A stretch of 6,424 bases of DNA from Gammaproteobacteria bacterium (GCA_020444765.1 JAGRHW010000208.1:1-6424), one strand, 5' to 3'. Positions 1 to 6,155 are shown, counted from the first letter of the stretch. Notes: generated by a model from the letters alone, not told the origin. Translations and numbers: made by a program.

Positions 1-657
1 ATGAACGAGTTGTCGAACCTGGCCGATCTGCTCGGCGCAGATATCGAGGACGTGCGGGTCGGCATCGGTTAGGACCCGCGGATCGGCTATCACTGTATTT
101 ATCCGGGCTGCGGATATGGTGGCTCGTGTTTTCCGAAAGACGTCAAAGCCCTAATTGCAACTGCTGAACAGTCCGGTTACAGGGCGGAGCTGTTGCGTGC
201 GGTCGAAGACGTCAACGAACGCCAGAAACAGGTGATGTTCAACAAGCTCATGGCGGCCTTCGATAACAATATCGAAGGAAAAAGTTTCGCCATGTGGGGC
301 CTGTCGTTCAAACCCAATACCGACGATATGCGTGAGGCGCCGGCCCGTGTGCTGATGGAGAAAATCTTCGAGCATGGTGGTACGGTCCGAGCCTACGACC
401 CTGTGGCCATGAGCGAGGCCCGACACCTGTATCCTGACGAAAAGCGCCTGTCCCTGATGGGCACAGCGCTCGATGCGGTCGAAGGTGCGGACGCCCTGCT
501 GATCAACACCGAGTGGCGGGAGTTCCGCAGCCCGGATTGGGATCGTATCAAGACTGGGCTTAAACAGGCCGTCGTCATTGACGGACGGAATATCTACGAG
601 CCCGAGACGATGCGGGAGATGGGTTTTCAGTACAGCTGTATTGGAAGACCGGCTTAA
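1..657 (+). pseudogene. ugd: UDP-glucose 6-dehydrogenase, 3' part, interrupted by an in-frame TAG
   Basis: The family oxidises UDP-glucose to UDP-glucuronate in two NAD-dependent steps in the cytoplasm, giving a precursor for acidic polysaccharides. Frame 1 is open from the window edge except for TAG at 70-72 (codon 24). It encodes the end of the central domain, with the catalytic-thiol loop GYGGSCFPKD (Cys codon at 127-129). The C-terminal UDP-binding domain follows, with WGLSFKPNTDDMREAPA (about 295-345), a YDP motif and DGRNIYEP near the end. The N-terminal Rossmann domain lies outside the window. The ATG at position 1 aligns with an internal 'MNE' of the family and is not the true start. 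The TAG falls where relatives read GIGSDPRIG, so a TCG-to-TAG change is the simplest explanation. No start codon between the stop and the cysteine loop could restore the active site. Signature motifs favour UDP-glucose over GDP-mannose dehydrogenase. Whether the stop is real or a sequencing error is open. Confidence 0.72.
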
Positions 658-677
658 ATCCTCCATCATCCACTTTG

Positions 678-714
678 TTTGGCGAATCCGGAAAAGCGTT
701 CCGGATTCGCCAAA
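678..714. repeat. Perfect 16-bp inverted repeat between ugd and murB
   Basis: The left arm (678-693, TTTGGCGAATCCGGAA) and right arm (699-714) are exact reverse complements around a 5-nt loop, AAGCG. It starts 20 nt after the dehydrogenase stop and ends 17 nt before the murB ATG. Neither strand shows a run of T after the stem, so it is not a textbook intrinsic terminator. It could still end ugd transcription, protect mRNA 3' ends, or be one copy of a dispersed palindromic repeat. No second copy is visible in this window. Confidence 0.8.
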
Positions 715-731
715 TACGTTATCATCCTCTC

Positions 732-1757
732 ATGTCATCCCTGCAAGTCGTTGCCAACCAGCCCTTGAAAAACCTGAACACTTTCGGGTTTGATGTCAGC
801 GCCGAATTTTTTGTCCGAACCAGCTCCGATGATGAGCTGCGCGAAGCAGTCGAGTTCGCCAAACAGCGTTCAAAACCGTTATTTATTCTCGGCGGCGGCA
901 GTAACCTGGTGCTGACCCGCAATATTCCCGGCCTCACGGCTATGCAACAACATCAGCTTATCGAGATCGAAGCGGAAAATGATGAGGCGGTTTTATTGCG
1001 CGCTTCGGCCGCGGTCAACTGGCATAGGCTTGTATTGTTCTGCGTTGAGCGTGGCTTTTACGGACTCGAAAATCTTTCCCTGATTCCAGGAACAGCCGGT
1101 GCCGCGCCAATCCAGAACATAGGCGCTTACGGCGTCGAGCTGGCGGATGTTCTATCGCATGTCGAGGCGCTGGAAATCGCGACCGGAAAAAAAATCATCC
1201 TTCAGAATGCCGATTGTGAGTTCGCTTACCGTGAAAGTATTTTCAAGGCCAAACATCGGAATCAGTTCATCATCACCGATATTTATCTGCGACTTGGGAA
1301 AGTAAAACGCTTTAACTTGCAATACGCCGCACTGGCCCGTGAATTGGATAATATCAGCCCTGAATCATTGACACTTGAAACCGTCAGCGCAGCGGTCTGC
1401 CGGATCAGACAAAGTAAGCTGCCATCCCCCGAAACCATCGGTAATGCCGGCAGTTTTTTTAAAAATCCCGTCCTTGATACCGAACAACTGCGATCGATCC
1501 AACACATTTATCCCGATCTTCCCGCCCATGAACAGCAGGATAAATCCTGGAAGGTTCCGGCTGCGTGGCTGCTGGAAACAGCCGGCTGGAAAGGCCACCG
1601 AGACCTCGACGTCGGGGTGCATCAGCGACAGGCCTTGGTGCTGGTCAATTACGGCAAGGGGAATGGCACGGCGATTATTGACCTGGCTGAAAAGATTCAG
1701 GCCGATATAGCGAAAAAGTTTGGTGTCAGCCTGGAGATCGAACCGGTTGTTATTTGA
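732..1757 (+). CDS. murB: UDP-N-acetylenolpyruvoylglucosamine reductase MurB (type I)
   Basis: This cytoplasmic FAD enzyme reduces UDP-GlcNAc-enolpyruvate to UDP-MurNAc with NADPH, the second committed step of peptidoglycan precursor synthesis. The 341-residue product matches the roughly 342 of E. coli. Visible motifs: NTFG at residues 16-19; the FAD-binding segment LGGGSNLVL (53-61); the block GLENLSLIPGTAGAAPIQNI (111-130) followed by GAYGVEL; YRES (167-170), the insertion typical of type I enzymes; GNAGSFFKNP (237-246) with catalytic Ser241; AAWLLETAGWKG (277-288); and a terminal LEIEP whose Glu337 matches the family's second acid. The ATG at 732 is chosen because the family begins just before NTFG. 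A TTG at 675 in the same frame would translate through the hairpin and is unlikely. No clear Shine-Dalgarno precedes the ATG (ATCATCCTCTC). The gene converges on the phosphatase with 27 nt between stop codons and no visible terminator there. Confidence 0.97.
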   Translation: MSSLQVVANQPLKNLNTFGFDVSAEFFVRTSSDDELREAVEFAKQRSKPLFILGGGSNLVLTRNIPGLTAMQQHQLIEIEAENDEAVLLRASAAVNWHRLVLFCVERGFYGLENLSLIPGTAGAAPIQNIGAYGVELADVLSHVEALEIATGKKIILQNADCEFAYRESIFKAKHRNQFIITDIYLRLGKVKRFNLQYAALARELDNISPESLTLETVSAAVCRIRQSKLPSPETIGNAGSFFKNPVLDTEQLRSIQHIYPDLPAHEQQDKSWKVPAAWLLETAGWKGHRDLDVGVHQRQALVLVNYGKGNGTAIIDLAEKIQADIAKKFGVSLEIEPVVI

Positions 1758-1784
1758 TTACCGATGTAACCCGCAAATCAGGGC

Positions 1785-2534
1785 TTAAAGGACGATATCG
1801 ACAGTGGAGGTGCTGAACTGCGAGGCCGCGAGCTTCATTGGATTGTCCAACACCAACTCCAGGGCCTTGCCGCGCCCGACAATATCAGCGGCGGCTTCCA
1901 TACCGGGAAACATCTCAGGCGGCCGGTGCTGGGTGTTGTGGGCATCGGTCGCCAGAATATCCACGGAACCGTTTTCCAGTAAGCGAGCCGCCACCTTGTA
2001 GGCTTCATGGCCGAAGGAGCCGGCTACAGAGCCCGCGGTTACCTGCACCAAACACCCCATTTCGATAAATGGCATCAAGCGATCAAAGTTGCGCATGATT
2101 TCCTTGTTTCTTTCGGGGTGCGCGATCATTGGCTGGATCTTGTTATTGAACAGCCATTGAAGGAATTTGTCGGCACCGGCTGGAATATGGCTATGAGGCA
2201 TTTCCACCAACAGGATATTTTTTTCGTCAACCGTCCCGATAAAGGGAATTTGCTCTTTTTCGAGCATGGTCATGATCAGGGGATCTATGCGGACTTCGGC
2301 GGCCATGCCGAGTTTGATTTGAATCTTCTCCTGCCTGACGCGTTGCTTCAGGGTATCAAAAACGCGCTTGATATTTTCCCGCTGATTGTCATAACGCCCG
2401 GGATGAATATGCGGTGTCACGACCGCATGGGTGATGCCGTTCATCACAGCCAACCGTAACATCGACAGGGAGCGCTCGATATCCTGAGGCCCGTCATCGA
2501 TACCCGGGAGAATATGACAGTGCAAATCGATCAT
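1785..2534 (-). CDS. PHP-family protein-tyrosine phosphatase (CpsB/CapC/YwqE type)
   Basis: The family is metal-dependent phosphotyrosine phosphatases that dephosphorylate bacterial tyrosine (BY) kinases controlling capsule or exopolysaccharide synthesis, in the cytoplasm. The 249-residue product carries the full PHP metal-ligand set in order: H5 and H7 in MIDLHCH, D14 in GIDDG, H42 in TPHIHPGRY, E80 in AAE, E111 in VEMPH, H139 in AHPER, and D197/H199 in ATDAHN. This spacing and length are close to pneumococcal CpsB (about 243 residues). The ATG at 2534 is chosen because the metal motif starts at residue 3. The frame stays open upstream to 2615, but that extension reads into the terminator region and is not conserved-looking. 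No Shine-Dalgarno is visible before the ATG. The wzc-like gene lies upstream on the same strand, 128 nt away across an intrinsic terminator, so the natural substrate is probably that kinase although the two may be transcribed separately. Confidence 0.95.
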   Translation of the reverse strand: MIDLHCHILPGIDDGPQDIERSLSMLRLAVMNGITHAVVTPHIHPGRYDNQRENIKRVFDTLKQRVRQEKIQIKLGMAAEVRIDPLIMTMLEKEQIPFIGTVDEKNILLVEMPHSHIPAGADKFLQWLFNNKIQPMIAHPERNKEIMRNFDRLMPFIEMGCLVQVTAGSVAGSFGHEAYKVAARLLENGSVDILATDAHNTQHRPPEMFPGMEAAADIVGRGKALELVLDNPMKLAASQFSTSTVDIVL

Positions 2535-2541
2535 AATGGAC

Positions 2542-2569
2542 AGTATATTACATCCGCCGATCCATCGAA
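2542..2569 (-). promoter_or_regulatory. Possible promoter of the phosphatase gene
   Basis: On the minus strand TATACT (2547-2542) matches the sigma70 -10 consensus at 5 of 6 positions. The best-placed -35 (TTCGAT, 2569-2564, 16-bp spacer) is poor. A separate promoter is expected because a terminator lies between wzc and this gene. Initiation about 7 nt downstream would fall on or beside the ATG at 2534, giving a leaderless or nearly leaderless mRNA, which fits the missing ribosome binding site. Confidence 0.28.
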
Positions 2570-2614
2570 TACCAGCCCGTCGATAAACTTCAGGCAATTC
2601 AATGAAATCCAACA

Positions 2615-2643
2615 AAAAAGCCAGTGGAGTTCACTGGCTTTTT
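2615..2643 (-). terminator. Intrinsic terminator downstream of the wzc-like gene
   Basis: A perfect 12-bp inverted repeat (2615-2626 and 2632-2643) with loop GAGTT has a GCCAGTG core flanked by A on one side and T on the other. Read on the minus strand, the stem ends in a run of six T, and it begins 19 nt after the wzc stop. The T run on the plus strand (2639-2643) means it may also work in that direction. It splits the kinase from the phosphatase gene. Confidence 0.88.
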
Positions 2644-2662
2644 CGGGTTTGCTGATCAGTTG

Positions 2663-5110
2663 TTAGACTTCAGCGACAGCTGGCTCGGTTTCCGACGGAG
2701 ATTCAGCATCTTTGCTTTTACTCCGCTTCTTCTTTTTCTTGCCTTCCCCGCTGTAGCCGTAGTAGTCGTAATAACCCTGATAGTAATAATCCCCGCCATA
2801 GGAGGAAATCTTGTCTACATCCACCTGGGTGACGACCACGCCGAGCACATGAGCACCCACTTGGCGGAGTCGCTGCAGACCACGACGGATAAGGTTCATG
2901 GACGTCGTGTGTGACTTAACGGCGTAAAGTACGGTATCCGCTTGCTTACCGACAACCAGTGCATCACTGACGGCCTGAGTCGGTGCGCAGTCAATGATCA
3001 CCCGATCGTAGTGCTCACCCAGCTTTTGCAGCAACCGGCTGAAACGGCTTGAAGCAAGTAGCTCCAGCGGGTTATCCGGCAGCTTTCCACAGGGAATGAC
3101 ATCCATGTTGCTGTCGTTGATATTACGAACCACGCATTCGCTGATGTGGACCGCCTCTTCCCGGGTTTGCGCCCTCAGGTAATCGGCAAGCCCCGGAAGG
3201 TCCGGAGAGATACCGAATGCCTTGGCGACTGTCGGTCGGCGCATATCCGCATCGATCAGGATAACCTTCTCTATTTGAGAAAGGGAGTAAGCCAGATTGA
3301 CCGCCATCGTCGATTTACCCTCACCCGGAATGGAGGAGGTAATCACGACCCGTTTATGCGGTTTGTCGATGCTGTCCAGACACAGACTGGTGCGGATGGT
3401 GCGGATGGACTCGACAAACGTACCCTTTTTGTCCTTGAGCTCGAAAGGCGACAGGGGAATACGCTTTTTTCGCTGCAGCAGGCCGGCCTTGACCAGCGGG
3501 ATTATACCCAACAAGTGCACGCCCAGACGGGATTCGATTTCATCGGTCCCTTTGATGGTATCGTCCATTTGCTCACGCAGGAACGCGATCAGTACCGATC
3601 CGATCAAACCGGCGATCATAGCCAGGGCAACGACCAGTGATTTTTTTGGTTTGGATGGAAAGGTCGCCGGTACGGCCCGATCCGAAACCCGTGCGTTGGC
3701 CGCTTCCAGGCCATCGGTGGTATCGGTTTCCCGGATCCGGTTGAAAAACGTATCGTACAGTTTTCGGTTGGCTTCGACTTCCCGCTCAAGTGCGACCAGT
3801 TCGAATTTTTTCTTGTTGATATCCTGAATTTCGCGCTTACCGCTTGCCAGCGCGCGCTGCAACTCGTTGACCTTCTGACCGGCCAGCTCGTAATCGTTCT
3901 GAATGGAGGATATCACCCTGTCGACCTGACGGTTGAGATTGTCCGTGATCGCATTGAGACGGGACTCGGCATCGACGATTTTAGGGTGTTTGGCGCCGTA
4001 GCGATTGGACAGTTCATCCAGCTCACGCTGTGCCTGCCCCTGTTCTATTTTAAACGTCCGGATAAGCTGGTCGTCCTGTACGGCGGGAATCGTATCGAGC
4101 AGTTCCGGTGAGTTTTGCTTCAACCGCTGCACTTCGTTGTACAGGCTTCTGGCTTCGGCCAGTTCACGTTGCGCGGTGGAAAGCGCGGTCGTGGCGATCG
4201 TAACCTGCTGTTCGTTGAGTGCGCCCACGGTACCCGCGACATCGATTAACTGGTGCTCCTCGCGGAATTCAATCAGCCGCCGTTCAGATTCATCCAGTTT
4301 GAGCTGCAAACCGCCAAGTCGGTCGGATAACCATTCCGCGGCTTTCTGGGTCATCTCCATTTTCGCGTCGAGATAACTTTCGATATAGGTATCACCCACC
4401 GTATTGGCGACCAGTGCGGCCAGTTCCGGGTCAGGCGACTCATAGGTGATTTTGACCAGCTGAGTGCGACGCACAGGCTCGATCGTCAAAGCATTGGTAA
4501 ACTTATTGACCAGCAACTGCAGCTCACGATCTTCTGCAGTGAACTCTGCGGTGCCGGCGAATAAATCACCAGCGGCTTCGTCACCGACGACAGGGTCGGT
4601 TGCGGAGGTGTTCTCGGCTGTAATAATGTCTGAAATCGGCTCCAGCGCGGACTCACCCGGCTGTGTCGCAGCTTCTTCGCTATCTGACCCCAGACCGAGG
4701 TGTCTCAAGGTGTTGAGGGAAAATGGCCCCGGATCGTCCGAATTAACATAAAGCGGATGTTCCTTGAGATTGAGTTTGTCGATGACCTTTTCGGCCAGGG
4801 CGCGGGATTTCAGCAGTTCGAACTGGGTCTGGTAATATTCTTCGTTATTACCATCGAAGCCGTATATTTCCTCGATCGAGACGATATTGGCTTTTTTGGA
4901 TTCGATCAGCAATGTCGCTGTGGATTGATAAATCGGCGTTGCGGTAAACGCATAGAATGCGGCCAGGCCTGTGACCAGGACGGTCATGGCGATGATGGCC
5001 CATTTGTGTTTTCGAAGTACCCTCAGGTAATACTGAAAATCAATATTCAGCTCTTCGCCAAACAGACTGTGCGATGGCTGCTCTGGAATTGCCTGACTCT
5101 TGTCGTTCAC
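2663..5110 (-). CDS. wzc: Wzc-like polysaccharide co-polymerase with bacterial tyrosine (BY) kinase domain
   Basis: This inner-membrane protein sets chain length/export of capsule or exopolysaccharide and cycles through tyrosine phosphorylation. Its 815 residues contain, in order: a Wzz-type N-terminus with TM1 about 37-57; a periplasmic region with a low-complexity acidic stretch (about 141-195) and long coiled-coil-like helices (about 255-460); the proline motif VPATFPSKPKK (480-490); TM2 about 491-511; the EX2RX2R oligomerisation motif ESIRTIR (567-573); Walker A SSIPGEGKST (592-601); Walker A' VILIDADMRR (616-625); Walker B VIIDCAP (704-710); and a C-terminal cluster of nine tyrosines between 771 and 786, followed by KKKKKR and an acidic tail. 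It is longer than E. coli Wzc (about 720). The start is GTG at 5110, with AGGG 7 nt upstream. It lies 16 nt behind the OPX gene on the same strand, almost certainly the same operon. All catalytic motifs look intact. Confidence 0.96.
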   Translation of the reverse strand: MNDKSQAIPEQPSHSLFGEELNIDFQYYLRVLRKHKWAIIAMTVLVTGLAAFYAFTATPIYQSTATLLIESKKANIVSIEEIYGFDGNNEEYYQTQFELLKSRALAEKVIDKLNLKEHPLYVNSDDPGPFSLNTLRHLGLGSDSEEAATQPGESALEPISDIITAENTSATDPVVGDEAAGDLFAGTAEFTAEDRELQLLVNKFTNALTIEPVRRTQLVKITYESPDPELAALVANTVGDTYIESYLDAKMEMTQKAAEWLSDRLGGLQLKLDESERRLIEFREEHQLIDVAGTVGALNEQQVTIATTALSTAQRELAEARSLYNEVQRLKQNSPELLDTIPAVQDDQLIRTFKIEQGQAQRELDELSNRYGAKHPKIVDAESRLNAITDNLNRQVDRVISSIQNDYELAGQKVNELQRALASGKREIQDINKKKFELVALEREVEANRKLYDTFFNRIRETDTTDGLEAANARVSDRAVPATFPSKPKKSLVVALAMIAGLIGSVLIAFLREQMDDTIKGTDEIESRLGVHLLGIIPLVKAGLLQRKKRIPLSPFELKDKKGTFVESIRTIRTSLCLDSIDKPHKRVVITSSIPGEGKSTMAVNLAYSLSQIEKVILIDADMRRPTVAKAFGISPDLPGLADYLRAQTREEAVHISECVVRNINDSNMDVIPCGKLPDNPLELLASSRFSRLLQKLGEHYDRVIIDCAPTQAVSDALVVGKQADTVLYAVKSHTTSMNLIRRGLQRLRQVGAHVLGVVVTQVDVDKISSYGGDYYYQGYYDYYGYSGEGKKKKKRSKSKDAESPSETEPAVAEV

Positions 5111-5126
5111 TCTGTCACCCTAAATC

Positions 5127-5717
5127 CTAAAAAAAGCCTTCTTCGATTGTGATGATGTCGCCCGGAGAGACATTGCTATCCATGCTGACTTTGATTTTTT
5201 TCTGCTCATCCTGCTGTGCGTTTTGCAGATACATCTTGCGCTTGGATGCCCGGTCGGTCAGACCGCCGGCAATGGCTATAGCCTTTTCAAGCGTTAATCC
5301 TGGCTGGTACGGGTAACCGCCGGGGCGGTTGACTTCACCGTTGATAAAGAAAGGCCGGTATTCCAGAATCGACACGTTGACACTCGGATTGACCAGATAA
5401 CCGTTTTTTAACAGAGAGATGATTTCGTTTTCCAGTTCAGAGCTGGTACGCCCCGCGACCTGCAGCTGCCCTAAAAACGAATAATTGATAATGCCACTCG
5501 AGCCGACTCGGGCTTCCATTGTCAAATCCGTTTCATCGAAAACCTGAATAAAGATTTTGTCGCCCGTGTCGAGCCTGTAGGTGTTTTTGTCCTGCTCTTC
5601 CGCATAGCCGGCGGACAAGGCCAGGGACGAGAGAATCAACAGGAAAGTAAACTTGATGGCGAAATTACGAACGAGCTGTAACGAAAAAATGCTGGTCACC
5701 GTTTTCGGTTTTTCCAT
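5127..5717 (-). CDS. Short polysaccharide export (OPX/Wza-family) protein
   Basis: OPX proteins form the periplasmic/outer-membrane part of the exit path for capsule and exopolysaccharide, docking on Wzc-type partners. The 196-residue product has a signal peptide with a hydrophobic core about 21-36 and a likely cleavage after GYA (37-39). A poly-export domain follows (about 45-118, with YRLDTGDKIFIQVFDETDLT and a PSVNVSI segment). Next come one SLBB-like domain (about 119-165, FINGEVNRPGGYPYQPGLTL) and the closing PGDIITIEE. There is no lipobox cysteine, and it stops well short of E. coli Wza (about 379 residues), so it lacks the extra SLBB domain and the C-terminal membrane helix of Wza. The ATG at 5717 is chosen because GGAG (5731-5728) sits 10 nt upstream; an in-frame GTG at 5735 overlaps that site. 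It is the first gene of a two-gene unit with wzc. Confidence 0.93.
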   Translation of the reverse strand: MEKPKTVTSIFSLQLVRNFAIKFTFLLILSSLALSAGYAEEQDKNTYRLDTGDKIFIQVFDETDLTMEARVGSSGIINYSFLGQLQVAGRTSSELENEIISLLKNGYLVNPSVNVSILEYRPFFINGEVNRPGGYPYQPGLTLEKAIAIAGGLTDRASKRKMYLQNAQQDEQKKIKVSMDSNVSPGDIITIEEGFF

Positions 5718-5772
5718 ATTCAAAAGTCTCCGCACGAATAGTGTCCCGGCAAGCAGGCTCTTAAGATGCCGT

Positions 5773-5801
5773 AGAATAGCCGAAACGGTCTTTTATTTCA
5801 C
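5773..5801 (-). promoter_or_regulatory. Candidate sigma70 promoter for the OPX-wzc operon
   Basis: On the minus strand GTGAAA (5801-5796) and TATTCT (5778-5773) are separated by 17 bp, each matching the consensus at 4 of 6 positions. Initiation near 5766 would give a leader of about 50 nt before the ATG at 5717, with the GGAG site at its end. An AT-rich patch (about 5813-5851) just upstream could act as an UP element or a binding site for a regulator. No JUMPstart/ops element was seen. Sequence match only. Confidence 0.4.
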
Positions 5802-5937
5802 GCACTGGTCGACAATTTTTCATTAATTAGTTGCAAACATTATTTTTTGTACTAGCGGAGTGGATCTCAAGTCAGAAATGACGGCACGTTCCTGCCCTTG
5901 ACAAGCAACAACTTATCGGAAGATACGGGGATTTTGC

Positions 5938-6051
5938 ATGTACGATATAGAGAAAACATCTATATTTCTGATCGCATCCGCGAATAGCGTTACCAGGGAG
6001 TCGCAGACCACCCGGTCCGGGGAAGATATGATGCGAAACCAGTCAGACTGA
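5938..6051 (+). CDS. Possible small ORF of 37 codons, unrecognised
   Basis: The frame runs from ATG at 5938 to TGA at 6049-6051. GGGGA (5927-5931) lies 6 nt before the ATG and could serve as a ribosome binding site, and a consensus -35 TTGACA sits at 5898-5903, although the matching -10 (GATACG, 18-bp spacer) is weak. The peptide begins MYDIEKTSIFLIASAN, with a short hydrophobic stretch at residues 9-15, and the rest is polar. It uses two ATA codons and one AGG codon, unlike the neighbouring genes. I recognise no family. A frame this short can arise by chance. Confidence 0.15.
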   Translation: MYDIEKTSIFLIASANSVTRESQTTRSGEDMMRNQSD

Positions 6052-6065
6052 TCGCGGAAATGAAA

Positions 6066-6142
6066 TGGCGCACCCGGAGAGATTCGAACTCCCGACCGCT
6101 CGGTTCGTAGCCGAGTGCTCTATCCAGCTGAGCTACGGGTGC
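6066..6142 (-). tRNA. tRNA-Arg, anticodon ACG
   Basis: The 77-nt gene folds as a full cloverleaf. The acceptor stem GCACCCG (6142-6136) pairs with CGGGTGC (6076-6070), followed by discriminator G and encoded CCA (6068-6066). The anticodon stem CTCGG/CCGAG encloses loop CTACGAA with anticodon ACG (6108-6106), and the T loop is TTCGAAT. A34 is expected to be converted to inosine by TadA so that it reads CGU, CGC and CGA. The sequence is close to the E. coli tRNA-Arg(ACG). The gene's 3' end faces the polysaccharide genes. Confidence 0.98.
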
Positions 6143-6155
6143 GTTAAGGGGCCGC

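Larger units (their letters stand above)
5718..6065. other. Intergenic region between the OPX gene and tRNA-Arg
   Basis: No conventional gene is seen in these 348 bp. They hold the leader and candidate promoter of the OPX operon, an AT-rich patch (about 5813-5851), a consensus TTGACA on the plus strand (5898-5903), a 7-bp inverted repeat ATATAGA/TCTATAT (5945-5951 and 5959-5965), a 37-codon plus-strand reading frame (5938-6051) and a short GC palindrome CCCGGTCCGGG (6011-6021). No duplicated tRNA 3' end or integrase remnant is visible. Confidence 0.6.

Noticed and set aside
70..72. TAG read as pyrrolysine
   Set aside because: No pyrrolysine system is visible, the organism looks gammaproteobacterial, and relatives have serine there; a point change or base error is far simpler.
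151..669. 172-residue minus-strand frame opposite the dehydrogenase
   Set aside because: It is an antisense shadow of the real plus-strand gene, whose family motifs are unmistakable.
675..731. N-terminal extension of MurB from a TTG at 675
   Set aside because: It would translate through the perfect hairpin, adds residues not found in the family, and the ATG at 732 gives the expected length.
2007..2459. 150-residue plus-strand frame inside the phosphatase gene
   Set aside because: It is antisense to the PHP phosphatase, whose complete metal-ligand set proves the coding strand.
2624..2914. 96-residue hydrophobic plus-strand frame at the end of wzc
   Set aside because: The apparent membrane segment is the antisense reading of the tyrosine- and lysine-rich wzc tail and starts within the terminator.
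3146..3827. Long plus-strand frames inside wzc (164 and 176 residues)
   Set aside because: They are antisense to intact Walker motifs and the second membrane segment of the kinase gene.
5718..5735. GTG at 5735 as start of the OPX protein
   Set aside because: The good ribosome binding site GGAG overlaps this codon and is spaced for the ATG at 5717.
5883..5895. Possible sigma54 promoter (GGCAC...TGC)
   Set aside because: The spacing between GG and GC is 9 rather than the required 10 bases, and no gene follows in that direction.
6033..6056. Possible terminator after the tRNA (CAGTCAGACTG within GCGA/TCGC)
   Set aside because: The inner stem has a one-base loop, the outer pairs are offset, and no T run follows on the minus strand.
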